Below, piece after piece: positions 25,217 through 37,252 of a stretch of 64,000 bases of DNA (position 1 is its first letter; each line of letters opens with the position of its first letter). A program made the position numbers and the translations under genes. The stretch is from Anomaloglossus baeobatrachus. Taxonomy: Eukaryota > Chordata > Amphibia > Anura > Aromobatidae. Location of the stretch: NCBI RefSeq assembly GCF_048569485.1, contig NW_027442056.1:1-64000 (forward strand), written 5' to 3'. Under the pieces are notes generated by a model, which was not told where the DNA came from, did no database searches, and saw nothing but the letters and a program-made list of their open reading frames with translations.

Positions 25217-26021
25217 GTTGTTCGAAGAGGTGGTTTAAGCTCCAGGCCACCTTAGTACAATGATACAATGCACACTGGAAGGTTGCGCTTGCTAGTACTC
25301 TGGGTGGATAGTATATTCATCAAGAGGAAAACATGGCCCTACCAGGATCGAGGCTATTAGACTGAGTAAGGGTGGGGGGCTATGGTACAACGTGCCCCAG
25401 GACTGACGACCCTGGAGTGAGTCTGAGCTTGCTGGCTTGGGACCCCGGCAAGCCTTGGGCTCTGTAGCACACCGTACCTTGCCTTTTCATACTTTTTGAG
25501 CATATTACCCTATCCTGGCCTTCTGGCTAGGAAGGGAAATTTTTATAATCCCGGTCGGAGGTCTGGTCAGCTTTGGGCTGAGAAACTAACACCCGGTTGG
25601 AGGTCCGGGTCAGCTTCGGCTGAGAAACCAACACCTGGTTGGAGGTCTGGGTCAGCTTCGGCTGAGAAACCAACACCCGGTTGGAGGTCCGGTTAGCCTT
25701 GGGCTGAGAAACCAACACCGGTTGACGGTCCGGGCAGTTTCGGCTGCGAAACCAACAACTAGTAGCTCTCTACTCCACTTGGGTAAGATGCCTGGGTGGA
25801 TGCTGGGAGCAACAACAAGGCTCAACCAGGCTTCGGCTTGGGGGAGCACCGAAGATCCCTGACCCTTGCTGTGGCCTTCTGGCTCGGAGGGACGGGGTTG
25901 ATTTTTGGGGACCCTCTCCTCACGGTGGGGTCCACACGAATCCTAGCCTTTGCACTGTTTTTGGTGTGACTTCGGTCATGCATTTTTTGTGGTGCTTTGG
26001 AAAGCTTCATTAAATCAAAAA
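25217..26021 (+). mobile_element. Insert C1: structured type C element
   Basis: An 805-bp insert lies at the U37/A38 site in U2 orientation, with a short A-run at the 3' end. It starts with three bases (GTT) before GTTCGAAGAGGTGG, the start shared with insert C4. In order it holds: a terminal hairpin AGGTGG/CCACCT (25228..25252); a hairpin GCTTGC/GCAAGC (25427..25453); a U2-like segment (25517..25532); five 42-bp repeats (25554..25759); a CCAGGC-TTCG-GCTTGG hairpin (25826..25841); a second U2-like segment (25873..25888); and a GGACCC/GGGTCC hairpin (25909..25933). No reverse transcriptase or other protein is encoded. It is probably non-autonomous, or else the structured 3' end of a larger element. 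Confidence 0.85.
25554..25759 (+). repeat. 42-bp minisatellite in C1, 5 units
   Basis: Units lie at 25554..25595, 25596..25637, 25638..25679, 25680..25720 (41 bp) and 25721..25759 (39 bp). The middle units contain TCAGC-TTCG-GCTGA (25610..25623 and 25652..25665), a stem closed by a cUUCGg tetraloop, with GTTGG and CCAAC able to pair outside it. The unit length is a multiple of three, so it stays open in several frames. Confidence 0.92.
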
Positions 26022-27292
26022 ATCTGTTCTTATCAGTTTAATATCTGATACGTCCCCTATCTGGGGACCATATATTAAATGGATTTTTAGAACAGGGAGA
26101 TGGAAAAAGAGCTTGCTCTGTCCACTCCACGCATTGACCTGGTATTGCAGTACCTCCAGGAACGGTGCACCCCTTCTTAACCCAGTTTCCAAAAGCAGAA
26201 CTCGATTCACCTGATTCATATTAGCCCGATTAGCGAATTGAAATGAATTTTTATCTAACACACTTTTTACTTGCTTTATTCATCCAAATAGCAAACTCAT
26301 CACCACTCAACTTCACCAACTCTGCTATGTCCCGTGCAGTATCTTGTTGTCAGTCTAATCTAGATCATGTGTAATTGAATGGAATAGATCCCTTTTGGAC
26401 AAAGTGGAGTCAGATGCTGCAGTGACCACAGGTGTGAGAGGATCTACAATTGGCATCTGGTGTTATCTCTCTGCTTCCACTCCAAATAAAGTTACCTGTT
26501 GTTACCTGAACGTCAAATACTAAGAATGGGCGGCCTATGAAAGAATTAGTACTTTCATTAAGTATACTAAACCGGCTAATTGGGAATAGACAAACTGTAA
26601 AAAGCCCTCTGAGAAAGCCCCTCTCTAACCTTTGTTAGTAAGCTTTTCTGTAGCCTGCCTGTTGATGTATTTTCGGTTTGAACAGTGCACAACATGAAGA
26701 GACGGAACACTGGCGGCTTGTCACAATGCCCCCCGATGACATCACAATAGCGCTGCTGCCTAGAAAACAAGCTGCGCAGAAGAAGTTGTTCTTTGGGTGG
26801 GAGGGTGGGCTAGTGGAAGGAGGGGGCAATCTCTTTTTTTCCCGGGTGGTAGGGGGATGACAGGAGAAGGGAAGCGGGTGGTGAGAAAGGTACAGAGGGC
26901 AGGGTTTGGGGGCTGGGAAGGAAAGGGAAAAGATTAGGGTTTGGGGATGATGAAAGGGCTTTCTACGGGTAAGGATGGCAAAGGGTGGCAGTGACGGAAA
27001 GTCAGGCAACCTGTCCTGTCCGTCTTTTTGTATCGTGAATTGGAAAGACTGCAAGGGGGAGGGGAGTTGCTTGCGCCCTAAAGGAGGAGTTATTCAGATT
27101 CATTGCAGTGGGCGGCGGCTGCAAAACGCACCATTCTTCTTGTTTTTGCTCTGCATAGCAGCCTTTTCAAGGGTTGGCTTGGGTGACAAAATGTCTTGTG
27201 TAGGCGTGGGTTTGTCTCCCTCTCGCTCTCTCTCCCTAAGATGTGTCCGGCATAGGCCAGGGTGCCACTCGAGGCCCAAACCAATTCTGGTT

Positions 27293-27480
27293 ATCGCTTC
27301 TCGGCCTTTTGGCTAAGATCAAGTGTAGTATCTGTTCTTATCAGTTTAATATCTGATACGTCCCCTATCTGGGGACCATATATTAAATGGATTTTTAGAA
27401 CAGGGAGATGGAAAAAGAGCTTGCTCTGTCCACTCCACGCATTGACCTGGTATTGCAGTACCTCCAGGAACGGTGCACCC
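27293..27480 (+). ncRNA. RNU2: U2 snRNA, uninterrupted
   Basis: It matches the reference copy. PSE candidate 27229..27245; 3' box 27493..27507. There is a private A-to-T change at 27156 in the upstream region (-137). Confidence 0.97.
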
Positions 27481-28600
27481 CTTCTTAACCCAGTTTCCAA
27501 AAGCAGAACTCGATTCACCTGATTCATATTAGCCCGATTAGCGAATTGAAATGAATTTTTATCTAACACACTTTTTACTTGCTTTATTCATCCAAATAGC
27601 AAACTCATCACCACTCAACTTCACCAACTCTGCTATGTCCCGTGCAGTATCTTGTTGTCAGTCTAATCTAGATCATGTGTAATTGAATGGAATAGATCCC
27701 TTTTGGACAAAGTGGAGTCAGATGCTGCAGTGACCACAGGTGTGAGAGGATCTACAATTGGCATCTGGTGTTATCTCTCTGCTTCCACTCCAAATAAAGT
27801 TACCTGTTGTTACCTGAACGTCAAATACTAAGAATGGGCGGCCTATGAAAGAATTAGTACTTTCATTAAGTATACTAAACCGGCTAATTGGGAATAGACA
27901 AACTGTAAAAAGCCCTCTGAGAAAGCCCCTCTCTAACCTTTGTTAGTAAGCTTTTCTGTAGCCTGCCTGTTGATGTATTTTCGGTTTGAACAGTGCACAA
28001 CATGAAGAGACGGAACACTGGCGGCTTGTCACAATGCCCCCCGATGACATCACAATAGCGCTGCTGCCTAGAAAACAAGCTGCGCAGAAGAAGTTGTTCT
28101 TTGGGTGGGAGGGTGGGCTAGTGGAAGGAGGGGGCAATCTCTTTTTTTCCCGGGTGGTAGGGGGATGACAGGAGAAGGGAAGCGGGTGGTGAGAAAGGTA
28201 CAGAGGGCAGGGTTTGGGGGCTGGGAAGGAAAGGGAAAAGATTAGGGTTTGGGGATGATGAAAGGGCTTTCTACGGGTAAGGATGGCAAAGGGTGGCAGT
28301 GACGGAAAGTCAGGCAACCTGTCCTGTCCGTCTTTTTGTATCGTGAATTGGAAAGACTGCAAGGGGGAGGGGAGTTGCTTGCGCCCTAAAGGAGGAGTTA
28401 TTCAGATTCATTGCAGTGGGCGGCGGCTGCAAAACGCACCATTCTTCTTGTTTTTGCTCTGCAAAGCAGCCTTTTCAAGGGTTGGCTTGGGTGACAAAAT
28501 GTCTTGTGTAGGCGTGGGTTTGTCTCCCTCTCGCTCTCTCTCCCTAAGATGTGTCCGGCATAGGCCAGGGTGCCACTCGAGGCCCAAACCAATTCTGGTT

Positions 28601-28788
28601 ATCGCTTCTCGGCCTTTTGGCTAAGATCAAGTGTAGTATCTGTTCTTATCAGTTTAATATCTGATACGTCCCCTATCTGGGGACCATATATTAAATGGAT
28701 TTTTAGAACAGGGAGATGGAAAAAGAGCTTGCTCTGTCCACTCCACGCATTGACCTGGTATTGCAGTACCTCCAGGAACGGTGCACCC
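28601..28788 (+). ncRNA. RNU2: U2 snRNA, uninterrupted
   Basis: It matches the reference copy. PSE candidate 28537..28553; 3' box 28801..28815. Confidence 0.97.
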
Positions 28789-29908
28789 CTTCTTAACCCA
28801 GTTTCCAAAAGCAGAACTCGATTCACCTGATTCATATTAGCCCGATTAGCGAATTGAAATGAATTTTTATCTAACACACTTTTTACTTGCTTTATTCATC
28901 CAAATAGCAAACTCATCACCACTCAACTTCACCAACTCTGCTATGTCCCGTGCAGTATCTTGTTGTCAGTCTAATCTAGATCATGTGTAATTGAATGGAA
29001 TAGATCCCTTTTGGACAAAGTGGAGTCAGATGCTGCAGTGACCACAGGTGTGAGAGGATCTACAATTGGCATCTGGTGTTATCTCTCTGCTTCCACTCCA
29101 AATAAAGTTACCTGTTGTTACCTGAACGTCAAATACTAAGAATGGGCGGCCTATGAAAGAATTAGTACTTTCATTAAGTATACTAAACCGGCTAATTGGG
29201 AATAGACAAACTGTAAAAAGCCCTCTGAGAAAGCCCCTCTCTAACCTTTGTTAGTAAGCTTTTCTGTAGCCTGCCTGTTGATGTATTTTCGGTTTGAACA
29301 GTGCACAACATGAAGAGACGGAACACTGGCGGCTTGTCACAATGCCCCCCGATGACATCACAATAGCGCTGCTGCCTAGAAAACAAGCTGCGCAGAAGAA
29401 GTTGTTCTTTGGGTGGGAGGGTGGGCTAGTGGAAGGAGGGGGCAATCTCTTTTTTTCCCGGGTGGTAGGGGGATGACAGGAGAAGGGAAGCGGGTGGTGA
29501 GAAAGGTACAGAGGGCAGGGTTTGGGGGCTGGGAAGGAAAGGGAAAAGATTAGGGTTTGGGGATGATGAAAGGGCTTTCTACGGGTAAGGATGGCAAAGG
29601 GTGGCAGTGACGGAAAGTCAGGCAACCTGTCCTGTCCGTCTTTTTGTATCGTGAATTGGAAAGACTGCAAGGGGGAGGGGAGTTGCTTGCGCCCTAAAGG
29701 AGGAGTTATTCAGATTCATTGCAGTGGGCGGCGGCTGCAAAACGCACCATTCTTCTTGTTTTTGCTCTGCAAAGCAGCCTTTTCAAGGGTTGGCTTGGGT
29801 GACAAAATGTCTTGTGTAGGCGTGGGTTTGTCTCCCTCTCGCTCTCTCTCCCTAAGATGTGTCCGGCATAGGCCAGGGTGCCACTCGAGGCCCAAACCAA
29901 TTCTGGTT

Positions 29909-30096
29909 ATCGCTTCTCGGCCTTTTGGCTAAGATCAAGTGTAGTATCTGTTCTTATCAGTTTAATATCTGATACGTCCCCTATCTGGGGACCATATATT
30001 AAATGGATTTTTAGAACAGGGAGATGGAAAAAGAGCTTGCTCTGTCCACTCCACGCATTGACCTGGTATTGCAGTGCCTCCAGGAACGGTGCACCC
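29909..30096 (+). ncRNA. RNU2: U2 snRNA with A168G variant
   Basis: It differs from the reference copy only at nt 168 (30076, A to G), within the loop of stem-loop IV that binds U2B''/U2A'. The loop is highly conserved, so RNA from this copy may assemble less well. PSE candidate 29845..29861 and 3' box 30109..30123 are unchanged. Confidence 0.95.
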
Positions 30097-31253
30097 CTTC
30101 TTAACCCAGTTTCCAAAAGCAGAACTCGATTCACCTGATTCATATTAGCCCGATTAGCGAATTGAAATGAATTTTTATCTAACACACTTTTTACTTGCTT
30201 TATTCATCCAAATAGCAAACTCATCACCACTCAACTTCACCAACTCTGCTATGTCCCGTGCAGTATCTTGTTGTCAGTCTAATCTAGATCATGTGTAATT
30301 GAATGGAATAGATCCCTTTTGGACAAAGTGGAGTCAGATGCTGCAGTGACCACAGGTGTGAGAGGATCTACAATTGGCATCTGGTGTTATCTCTCTGCTT
30401 CCACTCCAAATAAAGTTACCTGTTGTTACCTGAACGTCAAATACTAAGAATGGGCGGCCTATGAAAGAATTAGTACTTTCATTAAGTATACTAAACCGGC
30501 TAATTGGGAATAGACAAACTGTAAAAAGCCCTCTGAGAAAGCCCCTCTCTAACCTTTGTTAGTAAGCTTTTCTGTAGCCTGCCTGTTGATGTATTTTCGG
30601 TTTGAACAGTGCACAACATGAAGAGACGGAACACTGGCGGCTTGTCACAATGCCCCCCGATGACATCACAATAGCGCTGCTGCCTAGAAAACAAGCTGCG
30701 CAGAAGAAGTTGTTCTTTGGGTGGGAGGGTGGGCTAGTGGAAGGAGGGGGCAATCTCTTTTTTTCCCGGGTGGTAGGGGGATGACAGGAGAAGGGAAGCG
30801 GGTGGTGAGAAAGGTACAGAGGGCAGGGTTTGGGGGCTGGGAAGGAAAGGGAAAAGATTAGGGTTTGGGGATGATGAAAGGGCTTTCTACGGGTAAGGAT
30901 GGCAAAGGGTGGCAGTGACGGAAAGTCAGGCAACCTGTCCTGTCCGTCTTTTTGTATCGTGAATTGGAAAGACTGCAAGGGGGAGGGGAGTTGCTTGCGC
31001 CCTAAAGGAGGAGTTATTCAGATTCATTGCAGTGGGCGGCGGCTGCAAAACGCACCATTCTTCTTGTTTTTGCTCTGCAAAGCAGCCTTTTCAAGGGTTG
31101 GCTTGGGTGACAAAATGTCTTGTGTAGGCGTGGGTTTGTCTCCCTCTCGCTCTCTCTCCCTAAGATGTGTCCGGCATAGGCCAGGGTGCCACTCGAGGCC
31201 CAAACCAATTCTGGTTATCGCTTCTCGGCCTTTTGGCTAAGATCAAGTGTAGT

Positions 31254-32058
31254 GTTGTTCGAAGAGGTGGTTTAAGCTCCAGGCCACCTTAGTACAATGA
31301 TACAATGCACACTGGAAGGTTGCGCTTGCTAGTACTCTGGGTGGATAGTATATTCATCTAGTGGAAAACATGGCCCTACCAGGATCGAGGCTATTAGACT
31401 GAGTAAGGATGGGGGGCTATGGTACAACGTGCCCCAGGACTGACGACCCTGGAGTGAGTCTGAGCTTGCTGGCTTGGGACCCCGGCAAGCCTTGGGCTCT
31501 GTAGCACACCGTACCTTGCCTTTTCATACTTTTTGAGCATATTACCCTATCCCGGCCTTCTGGCTAGGAAGGGAAATTTTTATAATCCCGGTCGGAGGTC
31601 TGGTCAGCTTTGGGCTGAGAAACTAACACCCGGTTGGAGGTCCGGGTCAGCTTCGGCTGAGAAACCAACACCCGGTTGGAGGTCTGGGTCAGCTTCGGCT
31701 GAGAAACCAACACCCGGTTGGAGGTCCGGTTAGCCTTGGGCTGAGAAACCAACACCGGTTGACGGTCCGGGCAGTTTCGGCTGCGAAACCAACAACTAGT
31801 AGCTCTCTACTCCACTTGGGTAAGATGCCTGGGTGGACGCTGGGAGCAACGACAAGGCTCAACCAGGCTTCGGCTTGGGGGAGCACCGAAGATCCCTGAC
31901 CCTTGCTGTGGCCTTCTGGCTCGGAGGGACGGGGTTGATTTTTGGGGACCCTCTCCTCACGGTGGGGTCCACACGAATCCTAGCCTTTGCACTGTTTTTG
32001 GTGTGACTTCGGTCATGCATTTTTTGTGGTGCTTTGGAAAGCTTCATTAAATCAAAAA
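31254..32058 (+). mobile_element. Insert C2: duplicate of C1
   Basis: It has the same length, the same left junction including the GTT filler, and the same A-run as C1, exactly 6,037 bp further on. It differs from C1 at about seven positions. At four of these C1 has TG or CA where C2, C3 and C4 keep CG. The shared junction indicates one insertion copied by array exchange, not two insertions. The same hairpins and U2-like segments (31554..31569, 31910..31925) are present. Confidence 0.87.
31591..31796 (+). repeat. 42-bp minisatellite in C2, 5 units
   Basis: The layout is the same as in C1, with 42, 42, 42, 41 and 39 bp units. Unit 2 keeps CCCGG at its end (31673), where C1 has CCTGG. Confidence 0.92.
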
Positions 32059-33329
32059 ATCTGTTCTTATCAGTTTAATATCTGATACGTCCCCTATCTG
32101 GGGACCATATATTAAATGGATTTTTAGAACAGGGAGATGGAAAAAGAGCTTGCTCTGTCCACTCCACGCATTGACCTGGTATTGCAGTACCTCCAGGAAC
32201 GGTGCACCCCTTCTTAACCCAGTTTCCAAAAGCAGAACTCGATTCACCTGATTCATATTAGCCCGATTAGCGAATTGAAATGAATTTTTATCTAACACAC
32301 TTTTTACTTGCTTTATTCATCCAAATAGCAAACTCATCACCACTCAACTTCACCAACTCTGCTATGTCCCGTGCAGTATCTTGTTGTCAGTCTAATCTAG
32401 ATCATGTGTAATTGAATGGAATAGATCCCTTTTGGACAAAGTGGAGTCAGATGCTGCAGTGACCACAGGTGTGAGAGGATCTACAATTGGCATCTGGTGT
32501 TATCTCTCTGCTTCCACTCCAAATAAAGTTACCTGTTGTTACCTGAACGTCAAATACTAAGAATGGGCGGCCTATGAAAGAATTAGTACTTTCATTAAGT
32601 ATACTAAACCGGCTAATTGGGAATAGACAAACTGTAAAAAGCCCTCTGAGAAAGCCCCTCTCTAACCTTTGTTAGTAAGCTTTTCTGTAGCCTGCCTGTT
32701 GATGTATTTTCGGTTTGAACAGTGCACAACATGAAGAGACGGAACACTGGCGGCTTGTCACAATGCCCCCCGATGACATCACAATAGCGCTGCTGCCTAG
32801 AAAACAAGCTGCGCAGAAGAAGTTGTTCTTTGGGTGGGAGGGTGGGCTAGTGGAAGGAGGGGGCAATCTCTTTTTTTCCCGGGTGGTAGGGGGATGACAG
32901 GAGAAGGGAAGCGGGTGGTGAGAAAGGTACAGAGGGCAGGGTTTGGGGGCTGGGAAGGAAAGGGAAAAGATTAGGGTTTGGGGATGATGAAAGGGCTTTC
33001 TACGGGTAAGGATGGCAAAGGGTGGCAGTGACGGAAAGTCAGGCAACCTGTCCTGTCCGTCTTTTTGTATCGTGAATTGGAAAGACTGCAAGGGGGAGGG
33101 GAGTTGCTTGCGCCCTAAAGGAGGAGTTATTCAGATTCATTGCAGTGGGCGGCGGCTGCAAAACGCACCATTCTTCTTGTTTTTGCTCTGCAAAGCAGCC
33201 TTTTCAAGGGTTGGCTTGGGTGACAAAATGTCTTGTGTAGGCGTGGGTTTGTCTCCCTCTCGCTCTCTCTCCCTAAGATGTGTCCGGCATAGGCCAGGGT
33301 GCCACTCGAGGCCCAAACCAATTCTGGTT

Positions 33330-33517
33330 ATCGCTTCTCGGCCTTTTGGCTAAGATCAAGTGTAGTATCTGTTCTTATCAGTTTAATATCTGATACGTCC
33401 CCTATCTGGGGACCATATATTAAATGGATTTTTAGAACAGGGAGATGGAAAAAGAGCTTGCTCTGTCCACTCCACGCATTGACCTGGTATTGCAGTACCT
33501 CCAGGAACGGTGCACCC
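33330..33517 (+). ncRNA. RNU2: U2 snRNA, uninterrupted
   Basis: It matches the reference copy. PSE candidate 33266..33282; 3' box 33530..33544. One C is missing from the CCC run near 33570, 26 bp beyond the box, which shortens the unit to 1,307 bp. Confidence 0.97.
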
Positions 33518-34636
33518 CTTCTTAACCCAGTTTCCAAAAGCAGAACTCGATTCACCTGATTCATATTAGCCGATTAGCGAATTGAAATGAATTTTTATCT
33601 AACACACTTTTTACTTGCTTTATTCATCCAAATAGCAAACTCATCACCACTCAACTTCACCAACTCTGCTATGTCCCGTGCAGTATCTTGTTGTCAGTCT
33701 AATCTAGATCATGTGTAATTGAATGGAATAGATCCCTTTTGGACAAAGTGGAGTCAGATGCTGCAGTGACCACAGGTGTGAGAGGATCTACAATTGGCAT
33801 CTGGTGTTATCTCTCTGCTTCCACTCCAAATAAAGTTACCTGTTGTTACCTGAACGTCAAATACTAAGAATGGGCGGCCTATGAAAGAATTAGTACTTTC
33901 ATTAAGTATACTAAACCGGCTAATTGGGAATAGACAAACTGTAAAAAGCCCTCTGAGAAAGCCCCTCTCTAACCTTTGTTAGTAAGCTTTTCTGTAGCCT
34001 GCCTGTTGATGTATTTTCGGTTTGAACAGTGCACAACATGAAGAGACGGAACACTGGCGGCTTGTCACAATGCCCCCCGATGACATCACAATAGCGCTGC
34101 TGCCTAGAAAACAAGCTGCGCAGAAGAAGTTGTTCTTTGGGTGGGAGGGTGGGCTAGTGGAAGGAGGGGGCAATCTCTTTTTTTCCCGGGTGGTAGGGGG
34201 ATGACAGGAGAAGGGAAGCGGGTGGTGAGAAAGGTACAGAGGGCAGGGTTTGGGGGCTGGGAAGGAAAGGGAAAAGATTAGGGTTTGGGGATGATGAAAG
34301 GGCTTTCTACGGGTAAGGATGGCAAAGGGTGGCAGTGACGGAAAGTCAGGCAACCTGTCCTGTCCGTCTTTTTGTATCGTGAATTGGAAAGACTGCAAGG
34401 GGGAGGGGAGTTGCTTGCGCCCTAAAGGAGGAGTTATTCAGATTCATTGCAGTGGGCGGCGGCTGCAAAACGCACCATTCTTCTTGTTTTTGCTCTGCAA
34501 AGCAGCCTTTTCAAGGGTTGGCTTGGGTGACAAAATGTCTTGTGTAGGCGTGGGTTTGTCTCCCTCTCGCTCTCTCTCCCTAAGATGTGTCCGGCATAGG
34601 CCAGGGTGCCACTCGAGGCCCAAACCAATTCTGGTT

Positions 34637-34824
34637 ATCGCTTCTCGGCCTTTTGGCTAAGATCAAGTGTAGTATCTGTTCTTATCAGTTTAATATCTGA
34701 TACGTCCCCTATCTGGGGACCATATATTAAATGGATTTTTAGAACAGGGAGATGGAAAAAGAGCTTGCTCTGTCCACTCCACGCATTGACCTGGTATTGC
34801 AGTACCTCCAGGAACGGTGCACCC
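34637..34824 (+). ncRNA. RNU2: U2 snRNA, uninterrupted
   Basis: It matches the reference copy. PSE candidate 34573..34589; 3' box 34837..34851. Confidence 0.97.
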
Positions 34825-35944
34825 CTTCTTAACCCAGTTTCCAAAAGCAGAACTCGATTCACCTGATTCATATTAGCCCGATTAGCGAATTGAAATGAAT
34901 TTTTATCTAACACACTTTTTACTTGCTTTATTCATCCAAATAGCAAACTCATCACCACTCAACTTCACCAACTCTGCTATGTCCCGTGCAGTATCTTGTT
35001 GTCAGTCTAATCTAGATCATGTGTAATTGAATGGAATAGATCCCTTTTGGACAAAGTGGAGTCAGATGCTGCAGTGACCACAGGTGTGAGAGGATCTACA
35101 ATTGGCATCTGGTGTTATCTCTCTGCTTCCACTCCAAATAAAGTTACCTGTTGTTACCTGAACGTCAAATACTAAGAATGGGCGGCCTATGAAAGAATTA
35201 GTACTTTCATTAAGTATACTAAACCGGCTAATTGGGAATAGACAAACTGTAAAAAGCCCTCTGAGAAAGCCCCTCTCTAACCTTTGTTAGTAAGCTTTTC
35301 TGTAGCCTGCCTGTTGATGTATTTTCGGTTTGAACAGTGCACAACATGAAGAGACGGAACACTGGCGGCTTGTCACAATGCCCCCCGATGACATCACAAT
35401 AGCGCTGCTGCCTAGAAAACAAGCTGCGCAGAAGAAGTTGTTCTTTGGGTGGGAGGGTGGGCTAGTGGACGGAGGGGGCAATCTCTTTTTTTCCCGGGTG
35501 GTAGGGGGATGACAGGAGAAGGGAAGCGGGTGGTGAGAAAGGTACAGAGGGCAGGGTTTGGGGGCTGGGAAGGAAAGGGAAAAGATTAGGGTTTGGGGAT
35601 GATGAAAGGGCTTTCTACGGGTAAGGATGGCAAAGGGTGGCAGTGACGGAAAGTCAGGCAACCTGTCCTGTCCGTCTTTTTGTATCGTGAATTGGAAAGA
35701 CTGCAAGGGGGAGGGGAGTTGCTTGCGCCCTAAAGGAGGAGTTATTCAGATTCATTGCAGTGGGCGGCGGCTGCAAAACGCACCATTCTTCTTGTTTTTG
35801 CTCTGCAAAGCAGCCTTTTCAAGGGTTGGCTTGGGTGACAAAATGTCTTGTGTAGGCGTGGGTTTGTCTCCCTCTCGCTCTCTCTCCCTAAGATGTGTCC
35901 GGCATAGGCCAGGGTGCCACTCGAGGCCCAAACCAATTCTGGTT

Positions 35945-36132
35945 ATCGCTTCTCGGCCTTTTGGCTAAGATCAAGTGTAGTATCTGTTCTTATCAGTTTA
36001 ATATCTGATACGTCCCCTATCTGGGGACCATATATTAAATGGATTTTTAGAACAGGGAGATGGAAAAAGAGCTTGCTCTGTCCACTCCACGCATTGACCT
36101 GGTATTGCAGTACCTCCAGGAACGGTGCACCC
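35945..36132 (+). ncRNA. RNU2: U2 snRNA, uninterrupted
   Basis: It matches the reference copy. PSE candidate 35881..35897; 3' box 36145..36159. There is a private A-to-C change at 35470 in the purine tract. Confidence 0.97.
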
Positions 36133-37252
36133 CTTCTTAACCCAGTTTCCAAAAGCAGAACTCGATTCACCTGATTCATATTAGCCCGATTAGCGAATTG
36201 AAATGAATTTTTATCTAACACACTTTTTACTTGCTTTATTCATCCAAATAGCAAACTCATCACCACTCAACTTCACCAACTCTGCTATGTCCCGTGCAGT
36301 ATCTTGTTGTCAGTCTAATCTAGATCATGTGTAATTGAATGGAATAGATCCCTTTTGGACAAAGTGGAGTCAGATGCTGCAGTGACCACAGGTGTGAGAG
36401 GATCTACAATTGGCATCTGGTGTTATCTCTCTGCTTCCACTCCAAATAAAGTTACCTGTTGTTACCTGAACGTCAAATACTAAGAATGGGCGGCCTATGA
36501 AAGAATTAGTACTTTCATTAAGTATACTAAACCGGCTAATTGGGAATAGACAAACTGTAAAAAGCCCTCTGAGAAAGCCCCTCTCTAACCTTTGTTAGTA
36601 AGCTTTTCTGTAGCCTGCCTGTTGATGTATTTTCGGTTTGAACAGTGCACAACATGAAGAGACGGAACACTGGCGGCTTGTCACAATGCCCCCCGATGAC
36701 ATCACAATAGCGCTGCTGCCTAGAAAACAAGCTGCGCAGAAGAAGTTGTTCTTTGGGTGGGAGGGTGGGCTAGTGGAAGGAGGGGGCAATCTCTTTTTTT
36801 CCCGGGTGGTAGGGGGATGACAGGAGAAGGGAAGCGGGTGGTGAGAAAGGTACAGAGGGCAGGGTTTGGGGGCTGGGAAGGAAAGGGAAAAGATTAGGGT
36901 TTGGGGATGATGAAAGGGCTTTCTACGGGTAAGGATGGCAAAGGGTGGCAGTGACGGAAAGTCAGGCAACCTGTCCTGTCCGTCTTTTTGTATCGTGAAT
37001 TGGAAAGACTGCAAGGGGGAGGGGAGTTGCTTGCGCCCTAAAGGAGGAGTTATTCAGATTCATTGCAGTGGGCGGCGGCTGCAAAACGCACCATTCTTCT
37101 TGTTTTTGCTCTGCAAAGCAGCCTTTTCAAGGGTTGGCTTGGGTGACAAAATGTCTTGTGTAGGCGTGGGTTTGTCTCCCTCTCGCTCTCTCTCCCTAAG
37201 ATGTGTCCGGCATAGGCCAGGGTGCCACTCGAGGCCCAAACCAATTCTGGTT

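Larger units (their letters stand above)
25180..26172 (+). pseudogene. RNU2: U2 gene split by insert C1
   Basis: U2 nt 1-37 (25180..25216) and nt 38-188 (26022..26172) flank an 805-bp type C insert, with no loss or duplication of U2. PSE candidate 25116..25132; 3' box 26185..26199. The spacer upstream has a private T-to-A change at 25030. Confidence 0.94.
31217..32209 (+). pseudogene. RNU2: U2 gene split by insert C2
   Basis: U2 nt 1-37 (31217..31253) and nt 38-188 (32059..32209) flank an 805-bp insert, with the same junctions as the copy at 25180. PSE candidate 31153..31169; 3' box 32222..32236. Confidence 0.94.

Noticed and set aside
25217-25230. tRNA-type B box (GTTCGAA) at the start of C1 and C4
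   Set aside because: Only the GTTCGA core fits, and no A box lies upstream within the element, so a tRNA-derived SINE head is not supported.
25554-25759. CRISPR-like direct repeats
   Set aside because: The repeats are contiguous with no spacers, in a eukaryotic U2 array.
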